Shown here one piece after another: positions 35,408 through 43,564 of a DNA stretch of 64,000 nt (position 1 is its first letter; every line of letters begins with the position of its first letter). The notes under the pieces are model-generated. The model was not told the DNA's origin and did not search any database. It worked only from the letters and a program-made list of their open reading frames with translations. This DNA is from Escherichia sp. ESNIH1 (lineage in GTDB: Bacteria > Pseudomonadota > Gammaproteobacteria > Enterobacterales > Enterobacteriaceae): NCBI GenBank assembly GCA_002918705.1, contig PQKR01000007.1:124001-188000 (forward strand), in the 5' to 3' direction. The position numbers were made by a program, and so were the translations under genes.

Positions 35408-35496
35408 TGTAGGTCGGGCAAGCGAAGCGCCGTCCGACATAGCCGCATCAGCCCGTTACGCCGGGTGGCGGATTAACGCCTTACCCGGCCTACATC
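35408..35496. repeat. REP/BIME palindromic element
   Basis: Facing units GTAGGTCGGGCAAGCGAAGC and its inverse ending GCCTTACCCGGCCTAC, between convergent ydfI and rspR. Confidence 0.75.
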
Positions 35497-35512
35497 TCAC
35501 CACAGCCGATGA

Positions 35513-36199
35513 CTACTCCTCGCTAAACCAGTCGCTGTTCTCCTGGCGGATCAGCTGTACCGTCTCGCCAATCTCCTCCAGATGCGCCGTCATCGCTTTA
35601 TCCACCCCCTCAACGTCATGCTTCGCCAGTGCGTCAAAGATGGCCTGATGCTGGCGCAGCAGCTTCTCGGGCGGGGAGACGTGATCGAGACTCATATAGC
35701 GCACCCGGTCGATGGTTGCCTTGATGTTTTCCACCGTATCCCACGCCAGCTGGCAGTCGGCAATCAGCGCCAGCTTCTGATGAAACTCGTCGTCAAGCTG
35801 GAAAAAATCATCAAGCTGCTTGTGGTCGATAGCGATCCGCTGCTGGTGGAGGTTCTGCTCCAGCTGATAGCGCTGGCTGTCGGTGATCAGCGTCGCGGCC
35901 CGGCGGGCGACGGCGCACTCAATCGCCTGGCGGACAAAGCAGCCGTTGCGGACCTGAGTCATGGAGATCTTATTTACGTAGCTGCCGCGCTGGGGGCGGA
36001 TCTGAATAAGGCCATTCTCAGCCAGCTTAATAAAGGCTTCACGAACCGGCTGGCGCGAGACGTCAAATCGCACCGACACCTCTTTCTCCGACAACGGTGT
36101 GCCGGGGGGGATCAGGCAATGTACGATATCCTGGCGCAGGATACGGTAAATTTGCTGATTGACGGGCAATACAGGATTAAGGTGGGTTTCGACGGCCAT
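35513..36199 (-). CDS. rspR: RspR (YdfH), GntR-family repressor of the rsp genes
   Basis: 228 residues, equal to E. coli YdfH. Winged helix ([43 protein letters not shown]) and FCD ligand domain. In E. coli it represses rspAB. It converges on ydfI across a REP element. A TGGTATGGTAG-type motif lies about 30 bp upstream of its start and resembles the repeats before rspA and ydfI, so autoregulation is likely. Confidence 0.94.
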   Translation of the reverse strand: MAVETHLNPVLPVNQQIYRILRQDIVHCLIPPGTPLSEKEVSVRFDVSRQPVREAFIKLAENGLIQIRPQRGSYVNKISMTQVRNGCFVRQAIECAVARRAATLITDSQRYQLEQNLHQQRIAIDHKQLDDFFQLDDEFHQKLALIADCQLAWDTVENIKATIDRVRYMSLDHVSPPEKLLRQHQAIFDALAKHDVEGVDKAMTAHLEEIGETVQLIRQENSDWFSEE

Positions 36200-36229
36200 G
36201 CGCTCATACTTAATAGAATAGTGACTGGC

Positions 36230-36241
36230 CTACCATACCAT
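36230..36241. promoter_or_regulatory. Candidate RspR operator upstream of rspR
   Basis: CTACCATACCAT; on the minus strand ATGGTATGGTAG, sharing TATGGTAG with the element before rspA. Confidence 0.45.
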
Positions 36242-36289
36242 CTATTTGATCTGCATCCCATACCCGGCCCGCAGGCCGGGAGGGAAATA

Positions 36290-37036
36290 TCAGCTGCGAT
36301 GCACGCTCAGGCCAGCCCAGGTTTGGCTAACCGGCATCATCTCTAGCGTATTGATGTTAACGTGTTTCGGCAGAGTCGCGACCCACCAGACGGCTTCAGT
36401 GACATCCTCTGCGCTCAACGCATTGGTATTTTCGTAGGTTTTGCCGGCTTTATCATCGTCGCCTTTAAAGCGTACGTTGGAGAACTCCGTTCCGCCGACC
36501 AGACCCGGCTCGATATTCGTTACGCGCACCGCCGTACCATGCAGATCGGTACGCAGGTTAAGGCTGAACTGCTGTACAAAGGCCTTGGTGGCGCCATAGA
36601 CGTTACCGCCCGCATAGGGCCAGCTGCCTGCGGTTGAGCCGATATTGATGATATGGCCGCGGTTGCGCTCCACCATCCCCGGCAGCACGGCGCGGGTCAT
36701 ATAGACCAGCCCTTTATTGTTGGTATCAATCATTGTCTCCCAGTCTTCGACGTTGGCCTTATGCGCAGGCTCAAGGCCCAGCGCCAGTCCGGCGTTGTTG
36801 ACCAGCACGTCGATATCGCGCCACTCGGCAGGGAGGGAGGTCAGCGCCTGTTCGATAGCGGCGCGGTTGCGTACGTCCAGTTGCAGGGTCAGAACGCTAT
36901 CGCCCAGCTCATCTTTCAGGATCTGCAAACGCTCCTGACGACGGCCGGTAGCAATCACTTTATGACCGTTCTCAACGAAACGGCGGGTAATACTTTCGCC
37001 AAACCCTGCCGTTGCCCCGGTTACTAAAATAATCAT
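36290..37036 (-). CDS. ydfG: YdfG, NADP-dependent 3-hydroxy acid / L-allo-threonine dehydrogenase
   Basis: 248 residues, SDR family. TGATAGFGE (NADP motif), NNAGLALG, catalytic Ser in NIGSTAGSW and YGATK. E. coli YdfG oxidises L-serine, L-allo-threonine and 3-hydroxypropionate/malonic semialdehyde. ATG 37036 (MIILVTGATAG) equals the E. coli start; AGGAACAG lies upstream. An upstream in-frame extension crosses the dcp start and is not credible. Divergent from dcp. Confidence 0.96.
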   Translation of the reverse strand: MIILVTGATAGFGESITRRFVENGHKVIATGRRQERLQILKDELGDSVLTLQLDVRNRAAIEQALTSLPAEWRDIDVLVNNAGLALGLEPAHKANVEDWETMIDTNNKGLVYMTRAVLPGMVERNRGHIINIGSTAGSWPYAGGNVYGATKAFVQQFSLNLRTDLHGTAVRVTNIEPGLVGGTEFSNVRFKGDDDKAGKTYENTNALSAEDVTEAVWWVATLPKHVNINTLEMMPVSQTWAGLSVHRS

Positions 37037-37122
37037 CATTCTGTTCCTCAACGCTTTTTGTGTGTTATTACGATAGCATGGGTTAAGAGCCTGCGGTAAA
37101 CGACAATGTTTAAGGAGTTGAA

Positions 37123-39168
37123 ATGTCGGTAACAAATCCTTTATTACGCGAAAGCACGCTGCCTTATCTGGCTCCGCGCTTCGATATGATTGACGATAGC
37201 CACTATCGTCCCGCCTTTGACGAAGGGGTAAGACAAAAGCGCGCTGAGATCAGCGCCATCGCTCAGGCGACGACACCGGCGGATTTCAATAACACCATTC
37301 TGGCGCTGGAGCAGAGCGGGCAGCTACTGACGCGGGTCACCAGCCTCTTTTTTGCCATGACCTCCGCCCACACCAATGACTACCTTCAGCAGCTTGATGA
37401 AGCCTTCTCTGCAGAGCTGGCCGATCTGGCGAATGATATCTACCTGGATAGCGCGCTTTACTCCCGTATCGATGCCGTCTGGCAACAGCGCCATACGCTT
37501 GGGCTGGACGCGGAATCGGTACGGCTAACGGAGGTTATTCATCAGCGCTTTATTCTGGCGGGGGCGACCCTCGGTAGCGCTGAGAAGCAGGCGCTAAAAA
37601 GTCTTAATACCGAAGCGGCGACGCTCACCAGCCAGTTTAACCAGCATCTGCTGGCGGCGGGTAAAGTGGGTGGCCTGATCGTAGAGAGTGAACAGCAGCT
37701 CGATGGCCTGAGCGAGGGGGATAAAGCCCAGGCACGGGCCGCCGCAGAGGAGCGGGGTCTCTCAGACCGTTGGCTTATCCCGCTACTGAATACCACCCAG
37801 CAGCCTGCGCTGGCGGCGCTGCGCGATCGTCAGACGCGGGAGCTGCTCTTCAAAGCCGGCTGGTCGCGCACGGAAAAGGGCGATCAAAACGATACTCGTG
37901 CTATCGTGCTGCGTCTGGCCCAGATCCGCGCCGAACAAGCCGCACTGCTGGGGTTCCCGGACTATGCGGCATGGAAAACCGCTGACCAGATGGCGCAAAC
38001 GCCCGCCGCAGCGCTGACGTTCATGCGCAATATCGTTCCGGCGGCGCGCGCCCGTGCCGAGCAGGAGCTGGCGGATATTCAGCGGGTGATCGACGAGCAG
38101 CAGGGCGGATTTAACGCCGAAGCCTGGGACTGGGCGTGGTATGCCGAGCAGGTACGCCGGGAAAAGTTTGCCCTTGATGACGCCCAGATCAAACCCTACT
38201 TTTTGCTCAATACCGTGCTGGTTGAAGGGGTGTTCTGGAGTGCCAGCCAGCTGTTTGGCCTCAGCTTCGTCGAGCGGTTTGATCTACCGGTCTATCATCC
38301 GGACGTGCGCGTCTGGGAGATTTTTGACGCTGATGGCACCGGCATGGCGCTCTTCTACGGCGACTTCTACGCCCGCGATAGCAAAAGCGGCGGGGCGTGG
38401 ATGGGGAACTTTGTTGAGCAATCCACGCTGCAAGAGACCCGGCCTGTTATCTACAACGTCTGTAACTATCAGAAGCCCACCGCAGGCGGCCCGGCACTGA
38501 TTTCATGGGATGATGTCATCACGCTATTCCATGAGTTTGGCCACACCCTGCACGGTCTTTTTGCCAGCCAGCGCTACGCCACGCTCTCCGGAACCAATAC
38601 GCCGCGTGATTTTGTCGAGTTCCCGTCACAGATCAATGAGCACTGGGCCAGCCACCCCGACGTCTTCGCCCGCTATGCCCGCCACTATCAAACCGGGGAG
38701 CCGATGCCGCAGGCGCTACAGGAGAAGATGCATCGGGCTGCGCTGTTCAACAAAGGTTACGATATGACGGAGCTATTAAGCGCTGCACTCCTGGATATGA
38801 ACTGGCACAGTCTGGCATCAAAAACCGCGGTGAGCGATGTCGCTGCCTTTGAAGCCGAGGTGCTTGAGCGGGAAAAGCTCGGTTTAAGCGCCGTGCCGCC
38901 GCGCTATCGCAGCAGCTATTTCGCCCATATCTTCGGCGGCGGTTACGCTGCGGGTTACTATGCCTATATCTGGACGCAGATGCTGGCCGACGATGGCTAC
39001 CAGTGGTTTGTAGAGCAGGGCGGATTGACCCGCGAGAACGGGCAGACATTCCGTGAGGGGATTTTGTCACGCGGGAATAGCACTGATTTAGCTGAACTTT
39101 ATCGCGCGTGGCGCGGACATGATCCGAAGATTGAGCCGATGCTGGTGAATCGCGGGTTGAGCGCGTAG
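37123..39168 (+). CDS. dcp: Dcp, dipeptidyl carboxypeptidase
   Basis: 681 residues, M3 zinc metallopeptidase that removes C-terminal dipeptides. HEFGHTLHGLF places the zinc site at His470-His474 with catalytic Glu471, the same numbering as I recall for E. coli Dcp. No signal peptide. AAGGAG precedes ATG 37123. A terminator follows the stop by 22 bp. Confidence 0.97.
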   Translation: MSVTNPLLRESTLPYLAPRFDMIDDSHYRPAFDEGVRQKRAEISAIAQATTPADFNNTILALEQSGQLLTRVTSLFFAMTSAHTNDYLQQLDEAFSAELADLANDIYLDSALYSRIDAVWQQRHTLGLDAESVRLTEVIHQRFILAGATLGSAEKQALKSLNTEAATLTSQFNQHLLAAGKVGGLIVESEQQLDGLSEGDKAQARAAAEERGLSDRWLIPLLNTTQQPALAALRDRQTRELLFKAGWSRTEKGDQNDTRAIVLRLAQIRAEQAALLGFPDYAAWKTADQMAQTPAAALTFMRNIVPAARARAEQELADIQRVIDEQQGGFNAEAWDWAWYAEQVRREKFALDDAQIKPYFLLNTVLVEGVFWSASQLFGLSFVERFDLPVYHPDVRVWEIFDADGTGMALFYGDFYARDSKSGGAWMGNFVEQSTLQETRPVIYNVCNYQKPTAGGPALISWDDVITLFHEFGHTLHGLFASQRYATLSGTNTPRDFVEFPSQINEHWASHPDVFARYARHYQTGEPMPQALQEKMHRAALFNKGYDMTELLSAALLDMNWHSLASKTAVSDVAAFEAEVLEREKLGLSAVPPRYRSSYFAHIFGGGYAAGYYAYIWTQMLADDGYQWFVEQGGLTRENGQTFREGILSRGNSTDLAELYRAWRGHDPKIEPMLVNRGLSA

Positions 39169-39190
39169 AGTCTACTCAGGCTGGAAATAG

Positions 39191-39216
39191 AACCGGGCGC
39201 GATGCCCGGTTTTTTC
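39191..39216. terminator. Terminator after dcp
   Basis: AACCGGGC-gcgat-GCCCGGTT followed by a T-run; it serves dcp and lies between it and the convergent gene at 39231. Confidence 0.85.
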
Positions 39217-39230
39217 TTCCCCAAATGGTT

Positions 39231-39593
39231 TTATTTCCATTCAAACCTTGTAGTTTGCGGGTTGAAAATGATGGCGGCATATTGCCATTTTTTACCCGTG
39301 AGGATCTGTTCAATGCAGTTGGTTGCATAGAGATCGTCTGGCGGGGAAAATTTTGCGTATTCTGACTCTTCAGTAAGCTTAAATTCGTGAGAGATATTTA
39401 CGGTCTGGTGGCCTTCATCATTCTCACTGCATTCACACGTAACCCTGGCTTCATAGAATTTATCCGGAAGCCCCTCTAGCATACAGCCAGTGGCCCATTG
39501 CAAAAGCTGTTCATTTGAATATTTCGGCTGAGCAGTCGGCGTCTCTTGCTGATTGCTTATTAGCCGCTTAAGCGTGTTGAGAAAGGAAAACAT
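39231..39593 (-). CDS. Hypothetical protein, 120 residues
   Basis: Not recognised. Short N-terminal amphipathic or hydrophobic start (MFSFLNTLKRLISNQQ), then a soluble acidic domain with three cysteines (ARVTCECSENDEGHQTVNI, YATNCIEQIL) ending RFEWK. ATG 39593 is fixed by a perfect AAGGAGGT seven bases upstream; the frame extends further but without support. It belongs to a patch of small genes between dcp and ftrA that I do not know from E. coli. Confidence 0.72.
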   Translation of the reverse strand: MFSFLNTLKRLISNQQETPTAQPKYSNEQLLQWATGCMLEGLPDKFYEARVTCECSENDEGHQTVNISHEFKLTEESEYAKFSPPDDLYATNCIEQILTGKKWQYAAIIFNPQTTRFEWK

Positions 39594-39724
39594 GGCACCT
39601 CCTTGTTTTTGCAAGCATAGCATAGTAATGCAACCAGTCTGGCGAGATCCATTCTAATGACAACAGTGGCTTGTCGTGCAGGGCCGCTCTCTGCCGCCTC
39701 GCTGGTGGGATCGGCGAAGCTTAC

Positions 39725-39765
39725 CTATACTCCAGGTGCAGCAAAAGCTGTCATCCTACCTGGAG
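39725..39765 (+). promoter_or_regulatory. Promoter and inverted repeat before the 35-residue gene
   Basis: CTATACT (39725-39731) is an ideal -10 for sigma-70/RpoS without a clear -35. CTCCAGGT (39730-39737) and ACCTGGAG (39758-39765) form an exact inverted repeat; the second arm contains the ribosome site. Confidence 0.5.
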
Positions 39766-39771
39766 TTACCC

Positions 39772-39879
39772 ATGAAAAGCGTTAGCCTGAACGTTTCAAA
39801 AGACCAGCCAAAGAATTCCGAAAGGCGGTCAGGGTCTGAGAAATCTGATAACAAAAAACCAAGACAGGATAAAAAGTAG
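39772..39879 (+). CDS. Small basic hydrophilic protein, 35 residues
   Basis: MKSVSLNVSKDQPKNSERR... ending NKKPRQDKK: rich in Lys, Ser, Asn and Arg, no hydrophobic stretch, probably disordered. GGAG lies seven bases before ATG 39772 and a good -10 lies 40 bases upstream. No function known. Coding status rests on the regulatory signals and the clean frame. Confidence 0.55.
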   Translation: MKSVSLNVSKDQPKNSERRSGSEKSDNKKPRQDKK

Positions 39880-39925
39880 CGTTTCGCTAACATCCTTTAC
39901 TGCAGTTTATCGTGCTGGAGGTCCT

Positions 39926-40102
39926 ATGTCCGAACGCCCCGATATTCTTGACCCGTTACCGTCTGACCGACCGGACCGGGACGATCCCGACCGTTATCCG
40001 CCAGATGATATCGACCCTATTGACCCTGACGATCCCGATTTTGACGATCCAGATATTGATGATCCGGATATCGACGATCCCGATCGCACAAGGCCTCTCT
40101 AA
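39926..40102 (+). CDS. Asp-Pro repeat protein, 58 residues
   Basis: Strongly acidic small protein. Of 58 residues 23 are Asp and 14 are Pro, with the C-terminal half made of repeats DDPDF, DDPDI, DDPDI, DDPD. No signal peptide. GGAGG at 39917-39921 gives a good ribosome site for ATG 39926, and a terminator follows the stop after 5 bp, so the gene is a complete unit. It follows the 35-residue basic gene by 46 bp. The acidic repeats could bind calcium or a basic partner (inference). I know of no described homologue. Confidence 0.7.
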   Translation: MSERPDILDPLPSDRPDRDDPDRYPPDDIDPIDPDDPDFDDPDIDDPDIDDPDRTRPL

Positions 40103-40107
40103 GATGA

Positions 40108-40128
40108 GCCGCCCACGGGCGGCTTTTT
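40108..40128 (+). terminator. Terminator after the Asp-Pro gene
   Basis: GCCGCC-cacg-GGCGGC followed by TTTTT. Confidence 0.8.
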
Positions 40129-40285
40129 GCTGGCCTGGGTTTCATCCTTCTGTCATAAAGGCGCTCTGTTTTTGGACCTGATGGAATCAGATGTGGCCTA
40201 AACCGCTAATTAAGGTAGTTACATTTTCTTTTTTTAGGAATAATACTATTCGTGGTGGTTTCTGTAGGAAAATTAGGTTGTCAAA

Positions 40286-40654
40286 ATGAAAAGAAAAATG
40301 CTGTTATCGTTACCGCTTCTCATCGTAGCTGGGGCGGTATGTACCGGTTTTATGTACAACAATAAACCCGCTTACATTACGAAGGCTGAATCTCGCGTCG
40401 ACTCCTATCTCTCAAACAGCTATGGTCCAGGGAAATGCGGTATCTCGCCAGCAGAACAGGGTCGTTGGGATATGGAGTGTCAACGTCGGGATGGCAAGCT
40501 GGTATTAAAATATGCGGTCTACCCAGCGGATAAAGCACCCTACGCGGTAGCCACAGACTACTATCTGGTAGCGGTAAACGACGAAGCGAAAAAGAGCGCG
40601 ACCACAGGGTTGATGCGTTATTTGAAAATCGATACGGGTATCCAGAAAGGTTAA
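40286..40654 (+). CDS. Hypothetical exported or membrane-anchored protein, 122 residues
   Basis: Not recognised. One N-terminal hydrophobic helix (about 5-22, LLSLPLLIVAGAVCTGF), either a signal peptide or anchor, then a soluble domain with two cysteines (GKCGISPAE, DMECQRRDG) likely to form a disulfide in the periplasm. It is followed, 120 bp on, by a strong terminator. Lineage-specific as far as I can tell. Confidence 0.7.
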   Translation: MKRKMLLSLPLLIVAGAVCTGFMYNNKPAYITKAESRVDSYLSNSYGPGKCGISPAEQGRWDMECQRRDGKLVLKYAVYPADKAPYAVATDYYLVAVNDEAKKSATTGLMRYLKIDTGIQKG

Positions 40655-40773
40655 CCGCGTCGTTTAACCTTTGTTAAGAAATGCTATGCAATGATAAGGC
40701 AGATCCGCTATTCCGATTGATCAATCACGGGATATCGTACAGACCAAAATAGATCTATCCATGCAAGCATTTG

Positions 40774-40799
40774 CCGCCAGTATCACTGGCGGTTTTTTT
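40774..40799. terminator. Terminator between the 122-residue gene and ftrA
   Basis: CCGCCAGT-atc-ACTGGCGG followed by seven T; the T-run overlaps the ftrA stop codon. Confidence 0.85.
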
Positions 40800-41763
40800 A
40801 TGCCTGATGTTTACGGTAGTCGCGGGGCGACACGGCAAAGCGCTGGCGAAAATGGTGGCGCAACGACGCGGCCGTAGCAAAGCCCGCCTGCGCAGCCACC
40901 TCCTCCATACTGAGATCGGCGTTCGCCAGCAGCGTTCGGGCACGGGTCAGACGTTCCTGTAAGATCCAGCGCGCCGGAGTGGTCCCCGTCGCCTCATCGA
41001 AACGACGCAAAAAGGTCCTTGGACTCATGCCTGCAAGCTTCGCCAGCGATGCCACCGAGTGCGTGGCGGCAAGCTGACTGTGAAGATAATCAAACACCTG
41101 CCCGAGCCGCTGGCTCTCACGCGATCTGGCGACCGGCCGGGCGATCTGCTGACTTTGCGAGCCGTCGCGATGGGGCTGCACGACCAGTCGACGAGCAACG
41201 TTATTGGCGACGTCGGTACCGAAGTCGAGGCGAACCAGATGCAGACAGAGATCGATTCCTGCTGCGCTTCCCGCCGAGGTAAGTACGCTACCTTCATGAT
41301 AGTAGAGCGCATCGTCAAGCACCTCGATAGTGGGATAGCGCTCCCGCAGCAGCGGCGTATAGCGCCAGTGGGTAGTGGCCCGCTTTCCGTTAAGCAGTCC
41401 GGCCGCCGCCAGCACGAAAACGCCGGAACAGATGGACATGATCCGACAGCCGCGGTCATTAGCCTCGCGCAGCGCCTGACACAATGCCTCCGGTACCGGA
41501 TTATCCGCGCCGCGCCAGCCGGGAATAATAATGGTGTCGGCCTGCGCCAGCAGCGCTAATCCGCCGTCGGCTACCAGTCGAATGCCTCCCGTAGCGCGCA
41601 GTTCGCCCTCATCTACCGATGCCACGGCAAAACGATACCAGTTCTCGCCCAGCTCAGGTCGCGGCAGGCCAAAGATCTCCACGGCAATGCCAAACTCAAA
41701 CGTACAGAGGCCGTCATAGGCGACGGCGACCACCAGCGGTCGGGATGAAGGTAAGGTTGTCAT
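40798..41763 (-). CDS. ftrA: FtrA-type transcriptional regulator (GlxA family)
   Basis: 321 residues from ATG 41763 (MTTLPSSRPLVV), with AGGA upstream; a start seven codons earlier has no ribosome site. The N-terminal DJ-1/PfpI-like domain (ICSGVFVLAAAGLLNGKRATTHW) resembles a class I amidotransferase fold and usually senses a ligand. The C-terminal AraC-type HTH pair (SVASLAKLAGMSPRTFLRRF; SMEEVAAQAGFATAASLRHHF) binds DNA. It is divergent from a rhodanese gene, which is its likely target. Confidence 0.9.
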   Translation of the reverse strand: MTTLPSSRPLVVAVAYDGLCTFEFGIAVEIFGLPRPELGENWYRFAVASVDEGELRATGGIRLVADGGLALLAQADTIIIPGWRGADNPVPEALCQALREANDRGCRIMSICSGVFVLAAAGLLNGKRATTHWRYTPLLRERYPTIEVLDDALYYHEGSVLTSAGSAAGIDLCLHLVRLDFGTDVANNVARRLVVQPHRDGSQSQQIARPVARSRESQRLGQVFDYLHSQLAATHSVASLAKLAGMSPRTFLRRFDEATGTTPARWILQERLTRARTLLANADLSMEEVAAQAGFATAASLRHHFRQRFAVSPRDYRKHQA

Positions 41764-41863
41764 TATCCTGGCGTTTTCTGGCATAGCGGTGGGCGGTGGA
41801 CCGATGAAGTTTACGATAGCGTAGTGTTAACACAATCGTTAACACAATCAAGGAGAAAGTACT

Positions 41864-42262
41864 ATGAGCTACGTAAGCGAATTTCCCGCCGCCCCCGCTG
41901 AGCAAGCCGTTCACCATTTTCTACAGCGCCTGAGCGTTGAAACCGACTGCGCCGACGTCCATCATGCGCTCACTCACCAGCAGCAGGATTTTGCTCTACT
42001 GCACGTGGTTGGCAGTGCTGAAGCCTTTGCTAAACGCCATCTGCCTGGCGCGGTGCACCTCCCGCATAGCCAGATGAGCGAGGAGAAAATGCGTGAGTGG
42101 CCTGCCGGGACACTGTTTGTCGTCTATTGCGCCGGGCCGCACTGCAACGGTGCCGATCGCGCCGCCCTGAAGCTGGCGCGTCTGGGCCTGCCGGTAAAGA
42201 TCATGATCGGTGGCATCACCGGCTGGGAAGATGAGGGATATTCATTCGCCAGCGGTGATTAA
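41864..42262 (+). CDS. Rhodanese-like domain protein
   Basis: 132 residues, single rhodanese domain. Substrate loop VVYCAGPHCNGAD with the sulfur-accepting Cys89 and a second Cys94; family motif HLPGAVHLPH and the C-terminal GGITGWEDEGY. It probably transfers sulfane sulfur in the cytoplasm; acceptor unknown. The 100-bp gap to ftrA should hold both promoters. Confidence 0.9.
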   Translation: MSYVSEFPAAPAEQAVHHFLQRLSVETDCADVHHALTHQQQDFALLHVVGSAEAFAKRHLPGAVHLPHSQMSEEKMREWPAGTLFVVYCAGPHCNGADRAALKLARLGLPVKIMIGGITGWEDEGYSFASGD

Positions 42263-42307
42263 CGTTAGCAACATGAGCATTTTTCACGTCTGGTGAATTA
42301 TTCTCGG

Positions 42308-42363
42308 TTGCATCAAGGCGCGGAGTGTGACATATTTTTAGACATATAGCCGTCCAGAAGGCT
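42308..42363 (+). promoter_or_regulatory. Putative promoter with three tandem MetJ-like boxes
   Basis: TTGCAT (42308-42313), 17 bp, CATATT (42331-42336), then AGACATAT, AGCCGTCC and AGAAGGCT in register at 42340, 42348 and 42356. Each octamer matches the met box AGACGTCT at 6 of 8 positions. MetJ cooperates on such tandem boxes. Confidence 0.6.
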
Positions 42364-42388
42364 AAATTGTTTAAATCATGAACTATCA

Positions 42389-42411
42389 CGTCGGGTTATG
42401 ATTACCCGACG
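42389..42411 (+). promoter_or_regulatory. Leader hairpin just before the ribosome site
   Basis: CGTCGGGT (42389-42396) pairs exactly with ACCCGACG (42404-42411) across a 7-nt loop; AAGGAG starts three bases later. No T-run follows, so it is not a terminator. Confidence 0.6.
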
Positions 42412-42425
42412 GCAAGGAGATCACC

Positions 42426-43529
42426 ATGCAGCGTCACCACTCCCCGTTCCGCGCCGATGTCGTCGGCAGTTTCCTGCGTCCTGATGCCATTAAGCAGGCA
42501 CGCATTCAGTTTGCCGCGGGTGAAATCGATGCGGGCCAGCTGCGTGCGGTTGAAGACAGCGCGATCCGCAACGTGGTAGAGCAGCAGTGCGCCTGCGGCC
42601 TGCACGTCGTCACCGACGGGGAGTTCCGTCGCGCCTGGTGGCACTTTGATTTCTTTGATGGCCTGCAGGGCGTAGAGCGTTATGATTCCGACGCGGGCAT
42701 TCAGTTCAACGGTGTCCAGACCAAAGCTCACGGCGTACGCGTGACCGGCAAGCTGGGCTTCGGCGATCATCCGATGCTGGAAGATTTCCGCTTCCTGCAG
42801 AGCATCAGCGGCAGCGCTCAGCCTAAGATGACCATCCCTAGTCCGAGCGTGCTGCACTTCCGCGGCGGCCGGAAAGATATTGACAGTACGGTCTATCCGG
42901 ATCTGGATGCCTATTTTGACGATCTGGCGACGACGTGGCACGACGCTATCCACGCCTTCTATGCAGCTGGCTGCCGTTATCTGCAGCTTGACGATACGGT
43001 CTGGGCCTACCTCTGCTCAGACGAGCAGCGCCGCCAGGTTCGCGAGCGCGGAGAAGATCCTGACGAGCTGGCACGCATCTACGCCCGGGTTCTGAACAAG
43101 GCGCTGGAGGGCAAGCCGGAGGATTTAACTATTGGCCTGCACGTCTGCCGCGGCAACTTCCGTTCAACCTGGATCTCTGAAGGCGGCTACGAGCCGGTAG
43201 CAGAAGTGCTCTTCGGCCAGGTTAACGTCGATGCCTTCTTCCTTGAATATGACAACGACCGCTCCGGCGACTTCGCACCGCTGCGCTTTATCCGTCCGGG
43301 CAAGCAGCAGGTGGTGCTGGGCCTGATTACCACTAAAAACGGTGAGCTGGAGAACCCGGAAGGGATCAAGGCGCGCATTCAGGAAGCGGCCCAGTATGTG
43401 GATATCAATCAGATCTGCCTCAGCCCGCAGTGCGGTTTTGCCTCTACGGAGGAGGGCAACAGCCTGACCGAGGCCCAGCAGTGGGACAAGGTCCGCCTGG
43501 TCACTACCATCGCGGACCAGGTCTGGTAA
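42426..43529 (+). CDS. Cobalamin-independent methionine synthase-like protein (YxjG/YxjH type)
   Basis: 367 residues, resembling the C-terminal catalytic barrel of MetE. The zinc and substrate motifs are GLHVCRGN (His, Cys) and ICLSPQCGFAS (Cys); the N-terminal RADVVGSFLRP is typical of the YxjG group. The family transfers a methyl group to homocysteine, but the donor (methyltetrahydrofolate or a small methylated compound) varies and is not known here. Tandem MetJ-like boxes upstream support a methionine role. A strong terminator follows. AAGGAG precedes ATG 42426. Confidence 0.9.
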   Translation: MQRHHSPFRADVVGSFLRPDAIKQARIQFAAGEIDAGQLRAVEDSAIRNVVEQQCACGLHVVTDGEFRRAWWHFDFFDGLQGVERYDSDAGIQFNGVQTKAHGVRVTGKLGFGDHPMLEDFRFLQSISGSAQPKMTIPSPSVLHFRGGRKDIDSTVYPDLDAYFDDLATTWHDAIHAFYAAGCRYLQLDDTVWAYLCSDEQRRQVRERGEDPDELARIYARVLNKALEGKPEDLTIGLHVCRGNFRSTWISEGGYEPVAEVLFGQVNVDAFFLEYDNDRSGDFAPLRFIRPGKQQVVLGLITTKNGELENPEGIKARIQEAAQYVDINQICLSPQCGFASTEEGNSLTEAQQWDKVRLVTTIADQVW

Positions 43530-43537
43530 GCGTTAAG

Positions 43538-43564
43538 AGGGGCAGGATCCCTGCCCCTTTTTTT
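43538..43564. terminator. Terminator between the methionine synthase-like gene and ydeE
   Basis: AGGGGCAGG-atc-CCTGCCCCT with a following T-run; it reaches into the ydeE stop codon. Confidence 0.9.
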
